In this document: piece by piece, positions 23,801 to 35,300 of the stretch | Position numbering within the stretch: the stretch's first letter is position 1 | Layout of the letters: the number at the start of each line of letters is the position of its first letter | DNA from: Antedon mediterranea | Lineage: Eukaryota > Echinodermata > Crinoidea > Comatulida > Antedonidae | DNA: 64,000 nucleotides | Direction of reading: 5' to 3' | NCBI RefSeq assembly: GCF_964355755.1 | Contig: NC_092671.1 | Location: forward strand, 10,489,001 to 10,553,000 | The notes under the pieces: model-generated | The model's database searches: none | Seen by the model: only the letters and a program-made list of their open reading frames with translations | What the model was told of the DNA's origin: nothing | Position numbers and translations under genes: made by a program

Positions 23801-26507
23801 ATGAATGAAATATGTAACACTGCGGATAAAACAAAAACAATGATGGTAAATAAAGATGATGAAATAATAATAATGTATGAAATGCAACACTTACTGCTTG
23901 GACCATCAAATGTAATGGAAAAAATGTTTACAAGAAAAATAGCTCCATAACAAATAGGCAGAACTTTGAGGCCTGGCTCTAATGGTTCCACCTATAATGA
24001 GAATGATTATAAATATGTAATGATGAACTCTTTTCACACAGAAACATGTTATGATGACAAATTAAAATGAAAAATAATCATAGTTAAGTACAATACTATA
24101 AAATCAAATGTTAAGAGAGCAGTTATCTAAATTGGGCTCTTACAGCTTCAGAACCTAACAAAAAAGTGTTACCCAATAGGATTATTCCCTAAATAGGGTT
24201 GGACACCCTAAAACCCTTGTTTATTTTATGGAAAAGTGTCTCAAAAAGGTTCTAAATTAGTATAAATCCCTTATATTTATTTAGTTTATCATCCCTTACA
24301 CTGAATAATCATTTAATTGCATAGGCCTTTAGGCAATGATGGTAATACAACTAGCGGAAACAAACTTGCATACCAACAAATTAAGTAAGGTACGACTATT
24401 ATAAAGTTACACTCTGTTTAACAACACTGGACTACTATTTTAGTCATTGGGCACTCAGCCATATCTCATTGAAATTCAATTGAACAGTCCATTTGGACTA
24501 CAGATAGTATTCACAATTACCTTTTTGACAACAAAGTGCTGGTATAGTAAAAATATAATTGCTGAAACCAGTCCTGAGAGAAATGGAGAGGTAAACCATG
24601 ACGAAACTGAAAGAAAAGAAAACAAAACCCGATGGATTGCATAATCAAGTTAATAATAATTATTGTGTGAGCCTACTTTGTGGGCCTACTGAGTGGGCAC
24701 AATAATCATCAAATTAAAGGAAACTTTGCACTTACTAATAAGACCAAACTTCTGCCAATTAATACCCTGTGTTCCTTTAGCTACAAGATGAAAGCCAACC
24801 ATAGCACCCACAATACTATGAGTTGCAGAAACAGGTAGACTTAACCAAGTTGCAATAAACAACCATATACACGCACCTAAATTAAACAAATGTATTTATT
24901 AGTGCAAAGTATTATACAGATATTGACTGCTTAGAGGTTAAATATAAGATTTGAAATCCCCGAGGGAATGATATTATGTTCGAGGGAAATATATAATTCC
25001 CAAGAACTTAATATCATTCCCGAGGTGATGTCTAATCTAATCTGTTATATTACATAGCCAACAACAAGTAGAATATCTGCTGGGTCGGGTAGCTAGGCTA
25101 GGCCTCCTTTTTGTATTGTATTATGTATGTAAACAAGATGCCCAGACACCTTACCCGTCGAAGAATAATATACAGATAATTGCTACGGTAATTAATGATT
25201 CCTCGGCAATGAAATATTCACTAGCCTAGGTCGTTTAAATAATAACAGAAGAATTTCCATCAATAAGCCTACATTAATAGTTATCAGGTAGGCCTAGTAG
25301 GCCGAATAAATAATAATTCGTCTTCATAATAACTTCGAGCCGAATCACCGGATGTTCAGTGCGTCGCGCGCGTACCAGTTACTACTGTGAGTATTAACCA
25401 ATCACAAACGGTGTTTCATCACATCTAGAGAGGACTAAAAATAAATGAGGGCGCTATATATGCATAGTTTAAATAGTTTCGATGATCAATTTCATCAAGC
25501 AAGTTCCGTGGCGCAGCGCATGAAGCGTTGTCTTGTGATGGAGTGACAATTGCATTGCAAGTTCAAGACCCAGTAGATGACTTTTGTTTATTTATCGGCA
25601 AACGCGAGTGTTGCACACGAAAATTACACAGTCAATATCATCGTACTCGAGAATTTATATGATTAATGACAGGGGACACAATAATTACGCGAAAATTACA
25701 CAGTCAATATCACCGTTCTCAAGGATATATACGATTTACAATCCTCGCAGCGGCAGTCATGTGATGCAGTTTCAACCAATCACGTTCGCGTATTGACATA
25801 GGCTATGTAATATAAACTTTTAAAACACTCTCTTTGATGCTAGTTTTTTCTAACTAGGTTCTACAAAATTGAGACAATGGCCAGTTTTGTTTGCAGGCAA
25901 GATGTTTTTCTGATTCTATCCCCTCACACTTCGGATGGGATTTTAAGAGATGTTGGTCCTGTGTACACAAACACCACATTTGCATGAATAAAATTAAGAA
26001 CTTAGCACAGCAGAAAGAGTAGAGAATTGGTTCTGGCAGCATGCTCATGGTTGGCGCTACTCTCTACGACTGCTTACATACAGATCTAATCAACATACTC
26101 CATAGATATCTGGCGTGGAATAGAAAATAATGGTATCACATGAGTGCATCCTTACCACTAAGGGCGGATAGTTGCCCGATGGCTAGTAGATCTTCTTGAC
26201 CCTCGTATAGCGACACATCAAAAATACCTTTCCTAATCGTGTCTGAAACTTTAGATCCGAGGAAAACAGCACCAGCAGTTTCGAAAATTGATGCAAGGAT
26301 ACAAACTTGAAAAAATGTTAAAATCTTTGCACCAACTGTTGTAGCAAAAGAGTTAGCCACATCATTAGCTCCTACTCCAACAGCTAATATAAATGATAGT
26401 ATAAAACCTAATACAGTCATCCATAATATACTACTGGGAATGGAAGTTTCATAGGCTGTCGTGGTTTCACTTATCATTGTAGTCATCATCAATGAGACAC
26501 TTTCCAT
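20815..26507 (-). CDS. SLC20A: SLC20 (PiT) sodium-dependent phosphate transporter, complete
   Basis: Ten coding exons on the minus strand: 26156-26507, 24736-24876, 24521-24606, 23895-23991, 23636-23755, 22781-22888, 21936-21989, 21580-21796, 21262-21447 and 20815-21052. All join in phase to 532 residues ending in TAA. Type III Na+/Pi symporters import inorganic phosphate at the plasma membrane. The N-terminal PiT signature [14 protein letters not shown] is at residues 46-59. The second signature [16 protein letters not shown] is split by the intron after GGNDV (residues 387-391). Other family hallmarks are [15 protein letters not shown] in the first half and [12 protein letters not shown] in the second, giving the inverted two-fold symmetry. 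Between the halves is a short hydrophilic loop (about 110 residues, exons 6-8, Glu/Gln-rich), which makes the protein shorter than vertebrate PiT-1/2 (about 650-680). All key motifs are intact. A splice acceptor just upstream of the ATG (near 26530) and a GTAAGT donor near 27536 suggest a 5' UTR exon near 27540. Confidence 0.93.
22094..22636. mobile_element. Composite fold-back element: two direct copies plus one inverted copy
   Basis: A block of about 170 bp containing CGCAAACCTCCAAAAAAA, AAGTGATTGAATCATGTAG and TGTACAACCCACTGGGTATA occurs directly at 22094-22255 and 22262-22430, and inverted at 22445-22607. The right flank adds TTTGATAGTGTAGACAGAGC, a terminus also seen on the MITE at 37209-37395. 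It lies in an SLC20 intron and is non-coding. Confidence 0.8.
22975..23110. repeat. TAT microsatellite with LINE/SINE-like flank
   Basis: (TTA)n of about nine copies at 22970-22997, followed by TTTATTGCCAAAAACCAG and GGTTCCGTACTCGC. This is the usual look of a retroposon tail and its body. It lies in an intron of the SLC20 gene. Confidence 0.4.
23446..23604 (+). repeat. Dispersed repeat, copy 1, with hammerhead-ribozyme-like core
   Basis: A block of about 160 bp shared with 40651-40809: ACTGATGAAGGG at the start, TTTTGTATCTCCATTGA in the middle and TTTCAGTAATTTGCCTTTGG at the end. This copy contains CTGATGA (23447-23453), a GGGC...GCCC stem (23455-23469) and GAAA (23470-23473), which is the layout of the hammerhead catalytic core up to stem III. 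Confidence 0.6.
24959..25025. repeat. Short inverted repeat (CCGAGGGAATGATATTA)
   Basis: CCCGAGGGAATGATATTATG and its complement TAATATCATTCCCGAGG face each other with a spacer of about 30 bp. It lies in the first large SLC20 intron and is probably a small MITE or MITE end. Confidence 0.6.
25503..25578 (+). ncRNA. tRNA-derived SINE head or tRNA pseudogene
   Basis: An A-box-like GTGGCGCAGCGCATGAAG at about 25508 and a B-box-like AGTTCAAGACC at about 25560, spaced as in tRNA genes. It does not close as a clean cloverleaf, and it is followed by a duplicated GAAAATTACACAGTCAATAT block (25619 and 25692). I read it as a SINE head, not a working tRNA gene. Confidence 0.45.
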
Positions 26508-26573
26508 TGTAATACAATTTTTTTAAATCTGAAAAAAAAAAAATAAAAACACATTTTTAAATTGGACTAAATT

Positions 26574-27256
26574 ATTACCTATTAATATTTTGTATAAAAC
26601 CTAAATAAATTCCTGTCATTTGATTTGTGTGTAATATTATACAAATAATGAATGTTTATGAGTTCAATGGTATTGGTACAAATAATTTCATTTGGTGAAA
26701 TATGAAATTCTATTTTCACGAGGTGAAGCTAGAGTGAAAATAGAATTTCATATTTCACCGAATGAAATTTTATTAATTTTGTACCATCAAACGAATATAA
26801 TTATATTCATTATTTGTTATACTGTATATAACATCTACAGTAAGTAGATTCCTTTCATTGCCATTTATTGATTGTGAGATCTTGTTTGTGAAGGAGAGAT
26901 CACCTTGTGCACGTCGCTGCTTCAGTTTGCAGAACAGACAGCTGGTGCTGTTATTAGATTTCACATATTTTTTCCATACACATTTTTCCCTCGTAAAAGT
27001 ATATTACACAATTGTTACATAGAAGGTACTAATGCACGCCATGTGACCCATCGTCCAACTAAATGACAGGAATTTATTTAGGTGTTATATGCGTACTATT
27101 TAACGATTGTGTAGGACTAATAGTACATTTTTTTCATTTTTCGAGCGATGGTAATAAATAATTTCATTCGGTAAAAATATGAAGTACTATTTTCACTCGC
27201 CTCGTGAAAATAGAATTTCATTTTTCATCTCATGAAATTATTTGTACCAATGCACT
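26574..27256. repeat. Cluster of palindromic AT-rich repeats (ATAATTTCATTTGGTGAAAT family)
   Basis: Two palindromes, at about 26676-26785 and 27148-27256, share AATTTCAT, CTATTTTCAC and GTGAAAATAGAATTTCAT. They are bracketed by inverted copies of AAATAAATTCCTGTCATTT (26604 and 27055). Part of the same family (AATAATGAATGTTTATGAG) recurs at 46142-46330 in BUD13. It lies upstream of the SLC20 start codon, inside the presumed 5' UTR intron. Confidence 0.65.
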
Positions 27257-27918
27257 AATCATAAACATTATATTTATTAGCCCTATTATTAGCACAATAA
27301 ACTTTATAAAACACAAAGGCACGTTATATAATAGGCCTTACACAACTACTACACAACTACAACACAAATAGGCCTAGGCCTAGGTAGGCTTGAATGTTAT
27401 GTTAGGCAAAGTACCACACATCACATTTCATTCAACAATTCGCGCCATGCTTACCATATTTAGCGCTCAGCAGGCACAACTTAACTAATGACAAGTCGTA
27501 AACCGTATATGGAATTTATTCGATACACTTACCTTTACTAAACAAAAACACTTCTATTTTATAGTCTGAGCTTCACCTAGACTTTATTTTACTAAAAAGC
27601 ATAAACCATGTGCACTTTGGATCGATCCTGCACTTTTTTATTTTCTTTATTTGATCTTTCGATGGATTATAAAGAACCTGATTTTGCGCACTTCGTTCTA
27701 GATAAACTAAAACTGAAAAGTGTGGCAAGCCATCAGCGCAAAAATCTATCTCTATCACCGTTCAATAATTGTGATATCAAAATTATATGATGTATTTTCG
27801 TCGACGAGTGACGATAGAAAGATGGAGTTTATTACCTTACGAAAATAATAAATATTGAATACTGATACAAATAATAGCTAGATTTTGATAGAATAAACTG
27901 CCCAATATGGAAATGCCT

Positions 27919-28313
27919 AAGGGTCCATTTATACTAGAACGATAACGAGCGACGATAAATAGATAAACATACATTTTTCTTGCATAAAACAAAATAAATT
28001 AGAAAAGTTTTTGTTCTAAAACTATAGGATAATCATTTAAGCTGTCTTTGATAAAAAGGATTAATAAAAAAAACAACAATCAAATGACTTCATGACCAAT
28101 ACAATCGTTGTATTGTCACGATGATTACTCTTACTAATCATGACGTCATTTGATTGGACTTGTGAAAATATCATTTTCATCAAGACAGGCTCAGCATAGT
28201 TCTAGGATGAAAACTTTTAACATTTTCTTTGTTTCAGGTATGAAAAATGTATATTTATCTATTTATCGTCGATCGTTATCGCCCTATAGTGTAAACATGG
28301 TGTAAATGGGCCT
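27919..28313. mobile_element. MITE with ends of about 60 bp (GGGTCCATTTATAC family)
   Basis: The left end contains GGGTCCATTTATAC, GATAACGAGCGACGATAAAT and AGATAAACATACATTTTTC. The right end is the inverted complement, GAAAAATGTATATTTATC, ATTTATCGTCGATCGTTATC and GTGTAAATGGGCC. The inner sequence is non-coding. It lies between the divergent SLC20 and SLC37 genes. Confidence 0.8.
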
Positions 28314-28796
28314 TAAGCGATATGACCAGGGGGAATTGACAAAAACCACCAGATACCACTCTGGTGGTAGAATGTGTTGCTCTGATAGGTATCTGGTGGT
28401 ATCTGGTGGTGTTAGTAGGACCTGACAATAACTCCAACAATGATGATGCGCCGCATCTATATTTAATCTCTCATATCATCCCATTATATTAGATAGGAGG
28501 TATACCCCCCTGCCCTATAATACTATAGCCAGGCCATGTAATGAATATATTATTGGACCTAGGAGGCCTAAATCAAATTAAATTTAAATTAACTCGAAAT
28601 TAATTTTATCTATTAATTAATTAATCAATTCAAAATAAATGTTGATACATGTACCCAGACTACTCTCTAAACTAAAATTATATGCATATTTTATACAGTA
28701 AATGTATTGTATACCAAATTGTAGTTATTTTGTGTATTGTTTTATTTTTCAGGTTATTTTAGTATTTTCCGTTCCATAATCGTTCCAAGTCATTTG

Positions 28797-29215
28797 ATGA
28801 TCATGTGCCAAACGGGCTGCGTGTTTTTTTTTTCCAGGACGAACGTGGGCAGAAGTCATGAATAATTCATTACCTTAGTTATTTTCTATTATAAAGAATT
28901 GAAAGATAGCTGATCTACTTCCTAAATATACTAAACCTAACCCTCTAAATAATCTCTCTCAACTATTAAAAAAAACATGTTCATGAAAGACCTCGAACCG
29001 AGGGCTTCAGCGTAATAGGTTAAAGCCTTTACCACTAAACCAAACATTTCGGTTGGCAAACATTGTTTACACTAATTACTAATATCTCTGCATTCTTATA
29101 TAGCGCCCTCTATAATGTTCCCTATTATGTCATAATTAATCATGAATTATTCATGATTTCTGCCCACGTTCGTCCTTTTGCCTGGAAAAAAAAATTACGC
29201 AAACGGCCTTTGATT
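28797..29215. mobile_element. Fold-back element enclosing a tRNA-like SINE head
   Basis: The left arm (about 28797-28871) has CCAGGACGAACGTGGGCAGA and AAGTCATGAATAATTCAT. The right arm (about 29125-29215) has the complements ATGAATTATTCATGATTTC, TCTGCCCACGTTCGTCC and GCCTGGAAAAA. The tRNA-like sequence at 28982-29050 lies between them. Confidence 0.7.
28982..29050 (-). ncRNA. tRNA-derived SINE head (minus strand)
   Basis: On the minus strand an A box GTTTAGTGGTAAAGGC (29040-29025) is followed about 26 nt later by a B box GGTTCGAGGTC (28999-28989). This is a strong internal RNA polymerase III promoter match. The flanks do not form a good acceptor stem, so a functional tRNA is unlikely. Confidence 0.6.
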
Positions 29216-29381
29216 GGCAATTTGGTCGCTAGAGGTCGTTTATTTTCAGATCGAGGAGTCGAGCGTTTAGGTGACACCGAAAACAACAACATCGTCGGGG
29301 GAGAGGAGAGCGAGAGAGAGGAGCTTCATGGATAATAGAAGATAAATAATAACAAAAGTCAATATTTTACAGCTTTTTGTT

Positions 29382-32300
29382 ATGGCTTCTAGGAATATAC
29401 CGCTTGGTATTTGGTGTTTACAAAAATGTAGTACTGAGACAAGGTAAGTAGCCTAGATGGCCGGAAAAGACACTCTCATGCAGCGAGCAAAACGATGGTA
29501 CTTGGACTCGACTGTGGACCGACTATTTAATGAACGATAACATTTGTTGCCGTGCTCTGTGCGGAACCGCCGATTGTTTGATCATTCGGGTGCAGGTCAA
29601 GTCGGCCCTAAACCGTCTCGGCCAAAGTCAAGTCGGCCCCACGTCAAGTCGGCCCCAAGTCAACTCGGCCCCAAGTCAAGTCGGCCTCAAGTCAACTCGG
29701 CCTCACGTCAACTCGGCCAAAAACTGATCGGTCAACTCGGCCACAATAAAGTATGGAATGCAAAAAGTACTTAATATTATTATGATTCTTACTATCCACG
29801 CTTTAAAAAAAATGAATAAAAAAAAAAATATAATTAAATAATATCATATAAAAAAATGAACTCATTGCCAATATGAATATAAGTACCCGCGTGTTACAAA
29901 AACACGTGCAGGTACCGCATTTTAGTAAATCGAAGACGGAGGCCTACGTTCCACCATTTGGCCATAGAAAAAAATGATTGTACATCGTTTTTGTCCATGA
30001 TTTGCGTTTAGAAAAAAGGGGAATCCCCCGGTCAGTGAAAACACGTAGCAGTTGTAGATATCGAAAAAGCTGCCAAAGGCGCAGGGAGGCGCAGCTACGA
30101 ATTGTTTTCAATTGTGCAATTTGAAATTTTATTAAACGTATTAATAAAGGAAAGTTGGTGAAATCATTCCTATTTTTTTTGCTAAATATATTATTGTCTA
30201 AATATTAATATTCATTAAAAGTCAGAATTATTTATAGTTAAAAAATTGTGATGAAATATTATTTTATCAATCCCCTTCATTTGCACTTTTTGCGTTCCAT
30301 ACTTTAGCGGGGCCGAGTTTACCGATTATTTTTTGGCCGAGTTGACGTGAGGCCGAGTTGACTTGAGGCCGAGTTGACTTGAGGCCGAGTTGACTTGAGG
30401 CCGAGTTGACTTGAGGCCGACTTGACTTGAGGCCGACTTGACTTTGGCCGAGACGGTTTAGGGCCGACTTGGATCGAAATTGATCATTCACTCGGTATTT
30501 TGTTTTGCGAGCGTACGTCTAGAAGAAGCCCCGAAAAAGCACACTGGGTGAAGGCAATTAATGCAATTCTTATTATAGCTCTATCTATGATATTTATTTA
30601 CAATTTGTTGAGGAAATTAATGCCAATGTAAATACTGTAGGTGATATTGATATACAGTTGAGTACGTATCGGATCGGCTGGTGGTCTAGAAAAAAATAAT
30701 CGGATGTCATAATGTGAACTACAGTACATGATACCATATAATAATAATATATTATGTGTAATATATTAATATTCACTATAATCCTCTATGATGATGATAC
30801 ATTATACGCCGTGGTTAGGATTCCGGCACCGGAACTCAACTGCCCAGCGTTAGGGAATCCGACACGCTATTGCGCATGCGCAGAGCGAGGTAATCGGCGA
30901 CTCTATACTTATCATCAATAACAGCGATGGATCGTTTCATGAGCTGCGCCACAACACACGGCGAACTAGCCTAGATGCCTACTAATATGGGATCCACTAA
31001 TCTAGGCTAGGGCTACCAGTTAGACGTGACCAGTGGGCCTATAGTATTTATTTTGTAATTAAAAAATGGTTGCTTCATTCATATATAAACTTCATATCAT
31101 TATGAATTATATAATTACATGACTAGTTTTATGATTTTTCATAACGCATTATACTGTACACAAAGAACTTAAGTTCTTTGCTGTACATAAACAACATGCA
31201 ATCACAAGTTGATTTTTTGACACGGCAGCCACCGTGTGGATGTGAAAAAACTGTTCGGGAAGTCAGGGTTGCAACGCTAAAAACAGCATTACGATTCTTA
31301 AATCTTAGATAGATACTGATACTTATTAATATCATTATAAATATTATAATATAATATATAATTAGTCGTATTTTAATTATTAATTCATGTATGGCATAGG
31401 CCATGAAGTTTCATCCATCGCTCTCTCGCTCGCGCAACGACTATCTAGGCTACAGTAAATCCCTATAACACTCCGACTCTCCTTGGTGTGGCACTATTAG
31501 TGCAAGCTATAATTCACTTCCCAGAGCTCTGGGCATGCGCAATAGCGTGTCGGATTCCCTAACGGTGGGCAGTTGAGTTCCGGTGCCGGAATCCTAATCA
31601 CGGCGTACATTATACTTCATAGCCACACATAAATACTGAAGTCTTCCAGATGACTGGATATCATTATCAGCTAATGTCTGTCCTATTTATAAGAAGGGAG
31701 ATAAATCATCACCAGCAAACTATAGACCCATTTCATTAACATCAGTATGCTGTAAGCTACTGGAACATATCCTATTTCACAACATCACGGCTCATATTGA
31801 AAAGTTCAACATCATCAAGCCATACCAGCATGGCTTTCTGAAGAAACATTCATGTGAAACTCAACTCTTAAACACAATTGAAGAAATCAGCCGCCATCTT
31901 GACCAAGGATGTAAACGCCAAATTGATGTACAAATACTTGACTTCAGTAAAGCGTTTGACACGGTTGCGCATCAGAGACTACTCCACAAACTCAGCAAAT
32001 ATGGAATATCAGGACAAACTCTAAACTGGATCCAGTATTGGCTTACAAATAGAAACCAATGTGTCATAGTTGATGGGGAGATATCAAAAACAGCAAAGGT
32101 AACATCAGGAGTGCCTCAAGGCACGGTACTTGGTCCGTTAATGTTTCATCAATGACATCGGAGACGATATTAGCACCGGTACAACCATAACATTATTTGC
32201 TGATGGCTGTTTACTCTTTCGACCTGTAAATAAAAAGCAGACCAAGAACAACTACAACATGACCTTGATCAAGTAGTCCAATGGTCTAAAAAATGGCAGA

Positions 32301-35300
32301 TGTCTTTTAATCCATCAAAATGCTATACAATGAACATGACGAGGAGTAAAAATCCACTTACACTTGAATACAAGATGAAAGGAGAGATTCTAACCACTGT
32401 CAAGAGCAGCAAAGACCTTGGAGTCTTAATAACAAATGATCTATCATGGGAACCACACATAAACCAAGTTATAACCGATTCCAATAAGATTCTAGGCTTC
32501 CTAAGGAGAAACTTCTCTCGATGCGACTCTCGTATTAAGGCAACTGCCTATCAATCACTAGTTCGTCCAAAACTTGAATATGCAGCTACAGTATGGGATC
32601 CCCATCAATCACAACTTATAAACAAGCTTGAAATGGTACAACGAAGAGCTGCAAGATTTGCAACATCCGATTACAGAAGAACATCAAGTGTGACATCCAT
32701 GCTACACACACTACACTGGCCAACTCTTCAACAACGTAGGAAAAAGAAAAGATTAATGTTATTGTTACGCTACAGTATGGGATCCCCATCAATCACAACT
32801 TATAAACAAGCTTGAAATGGTACAACGAAAAGCTGCAAGATTTGCAACATCCGATTACAGAAGAACATCAAGTGTCACATCCATGCTACACACACTACAC
32901 TGGCCAACTCTTCAACAACGTAGGAAAAAGAAAAGATTAATGTTATTGTTACGCTACAGTATGGGATCCCCATCAATCACAACTTATAAACAAGCTTGAA
33001 ATGGTACAATGAAAAGCTGCAAGATTTGCAACATCCGATTACAGAAGAACATCAAGTGTCACATCCATGCTACACACACTACACTGGCCAACTTTTCAAC
33101 AACGTAGGAAAAAGAAAAGATTAATGTTATTGTTACTAAAATGAGCTATTAATGAGGAGTTAGCCATTGACATTCCATCATATGTTAAGAAACCATCACG
33201 TCAACAACGAAATACGAACTTGCATAAATATACGCCGATCTTCTGTTGTACACAATGCTACAAATAAAGTTTTCTGCCCAGAACATTAAATGACTGGAAC
33301 AGCCTCCCGACCGAACCCGCGCTGTCTCAAAAAGCCGCATTTGAGCAAGCCCTTGATAAATTCATAAAAAGTTTATAGATAAATAAATAAAACTGAGCAC
33401 ACGTGGCGTACCGTAAGCTGCAAACCCACTGGATTATAGTGCTGAAATCAGCGATGTCCAGTCATCATTCTGAAGATTCTGAAGATTCTGTACTTTTTAG
33501 GCCTACTAGGCCTAGCCTAGCTAGATTAGACTCTCTCTAGACTCTACTACTTACTTACTAATACTAGCCTAGTCTACTGGCCTAGTAGGCTTAGTTAGAG
33601 GCTATTGGCTAGGCCTAAAGCCGCATAGATGGGTAGGCCTAGCCGTAAGTAGTAGGCCTTGGCCTAGGCTTGGATGAGGCCCACTGTACTAAGTAATATT
33701 AGTATGTTAAATTGATGTAAATAAGGATAATAATAAGGCCCTTGCCTTGGGGCCTGGCTGGTAACAAATCTCTTTTCAAAATTGGTTTGCCTTGATTGAT
33801 TGAATTGTTTTGTATTTTCAATGATTGAAATGAAATAAATATTCCAAGATATATAATATACTGTGTCTGTGGGCTATGATGTATGTAGGCTAGGCCTATC
33901 TTATATTTATATTATACTGCAGTATGTGAACTTGTTTTACATTCATTTTGTTTTTTTTTTCTTTAAACAGATATCGAATACTGGTTTTATCATTAACATT
34001 TATGGCATACACTAGCTACCATTTATCACGGAAGCCAATTAGTGTTGTTAAGGTACAGTAAGACAAAGTTCTTTTAACAAAGTTAATTTTTAATATGGTA
34101 GAAAATTAAAAATATTGACTGTTCTTTACCTTTTCAATGTTATGCTTTAAATATATATATATATATATATTGTCCTATAAAACAATTTTGTACACATTTT
34201 TTGGTGAATATGCCATTTTAATGTCACATAATAGTTCTTCACCTGATTTTTTTCTACAAAAGTGAATCTCTGCAAAATGGCCTATTCAAAGTCTGATTTT
34301 ATTAATCTTTATTTTTCAGATTTTTGTTTTTTTTTAAATCTTTAAACATCAATGAATAGCTTTCAATAGATTATTTCATGGACCTATGCATTTATATAGT
34401 TCCATGTATTATTATTAAAATTAGTTCTTAAATTCTTAAACTTCAGAAACTTTTGAATTGTTAGTTTATAGTGCACTCTCCTTATATTTGCCCTTCATTG
34501 CATTGAGGTCTTTGTCATGAATTGTACTACAATTGCATTCCACTCTAATAATAGGTAATCGTCTGAAATTGGTTTGTTTGCTTTTATGACCTTTGTCACT
34601 GATTGATAAGTGTTTTTAGTTTTGCTTACAGTAGTTGCTAACTGTTGATAAATAACAGTATACTAAAATTGTTTTAATTATTCCAATATATACAGTATAT
34701 ATAATGTGAGATAATATGGGAGGTGCTGCTGTCTACCACTTTTAGTGAAAATAGAATTTAAAATATTCAAAGTATAGCAATGCAGTACAACAACAATGAC
34801 TTCAGTAGTACCCTTTCTTTCAAAAATTTTCTCAACATATCTATTGTTTTTTAACAATGAGTTAAAGACCCCTTCCCTGCAATTTTGGACGTTTTTTGGA
34901 AAATAATACATATATATCACTTTAAAAACATTAAACCATGTCATTCCTTATCTTAAATGTACGTTTTATGGTAAATTATGATAAAAAGTGAGAAACAATG
35001 CACTACCTAAGTAGCTCGCGGCGATCGACCTCTCGTGGACGGTCTTAGGCCTAGCCTAGCTAGGCTTAAGTTTTGTAGGCCTAGCTGGTAAATATCGGTA
35101 ACGTACGAACATCGTACGCGAGCTATATACCTATCCTGACGTTGTATAGTTGCTGCATTAATTGTCTTTCTATTTTTGCCAGACTCCGTTGATACAAATT
35201 GGGGAAAACCCGGTATTTTCGCTGAAAAGTTAGGAGTCTTCCATTTGTTTTGGCCTCACGATCGATCGAAAAGTGGGGGAATTACAGGTGAAAAACAAAA

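Noticed and set aside
25503-25578. Functional tRNA gene
   Set aside because: The A and B boxes are recognisable, but the acceptor and anticodon arms do not close. It is best read as a SINE head. The same applies to 28982-29050 and 40328-40398.
25854-26048. Minus-strand frame of 64 codons as an extra SLC20 exon
   Set aside because: Exon 1 (ending at 26156) joins exon 2 (24876) directly in phase as SALSGACIWLF, matching the family without a gap.
29530-29774. Short frames with SRPQVNSA repeats, and their minus-strand partners at 30267-30491
   Set aside because: They are produced by the CGGCC minisatellite arms of the fold-back element. No gene structure.
30805-31607. Coding capacity for a transposase in the 800-bp element
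   Set aside because: No conserved DDE motif or long frame. The minus frame at 31129-31404 is AT-rich and shows no domain.
33440-33520. ATG at about 33453 ([12 protein letters not shown]) as an alternative first exon of the SLC37 gene
   Set aside because: No GT donor follows in a suitable phase, whereas 29382-29443 gives the correct phase and family-like residues.
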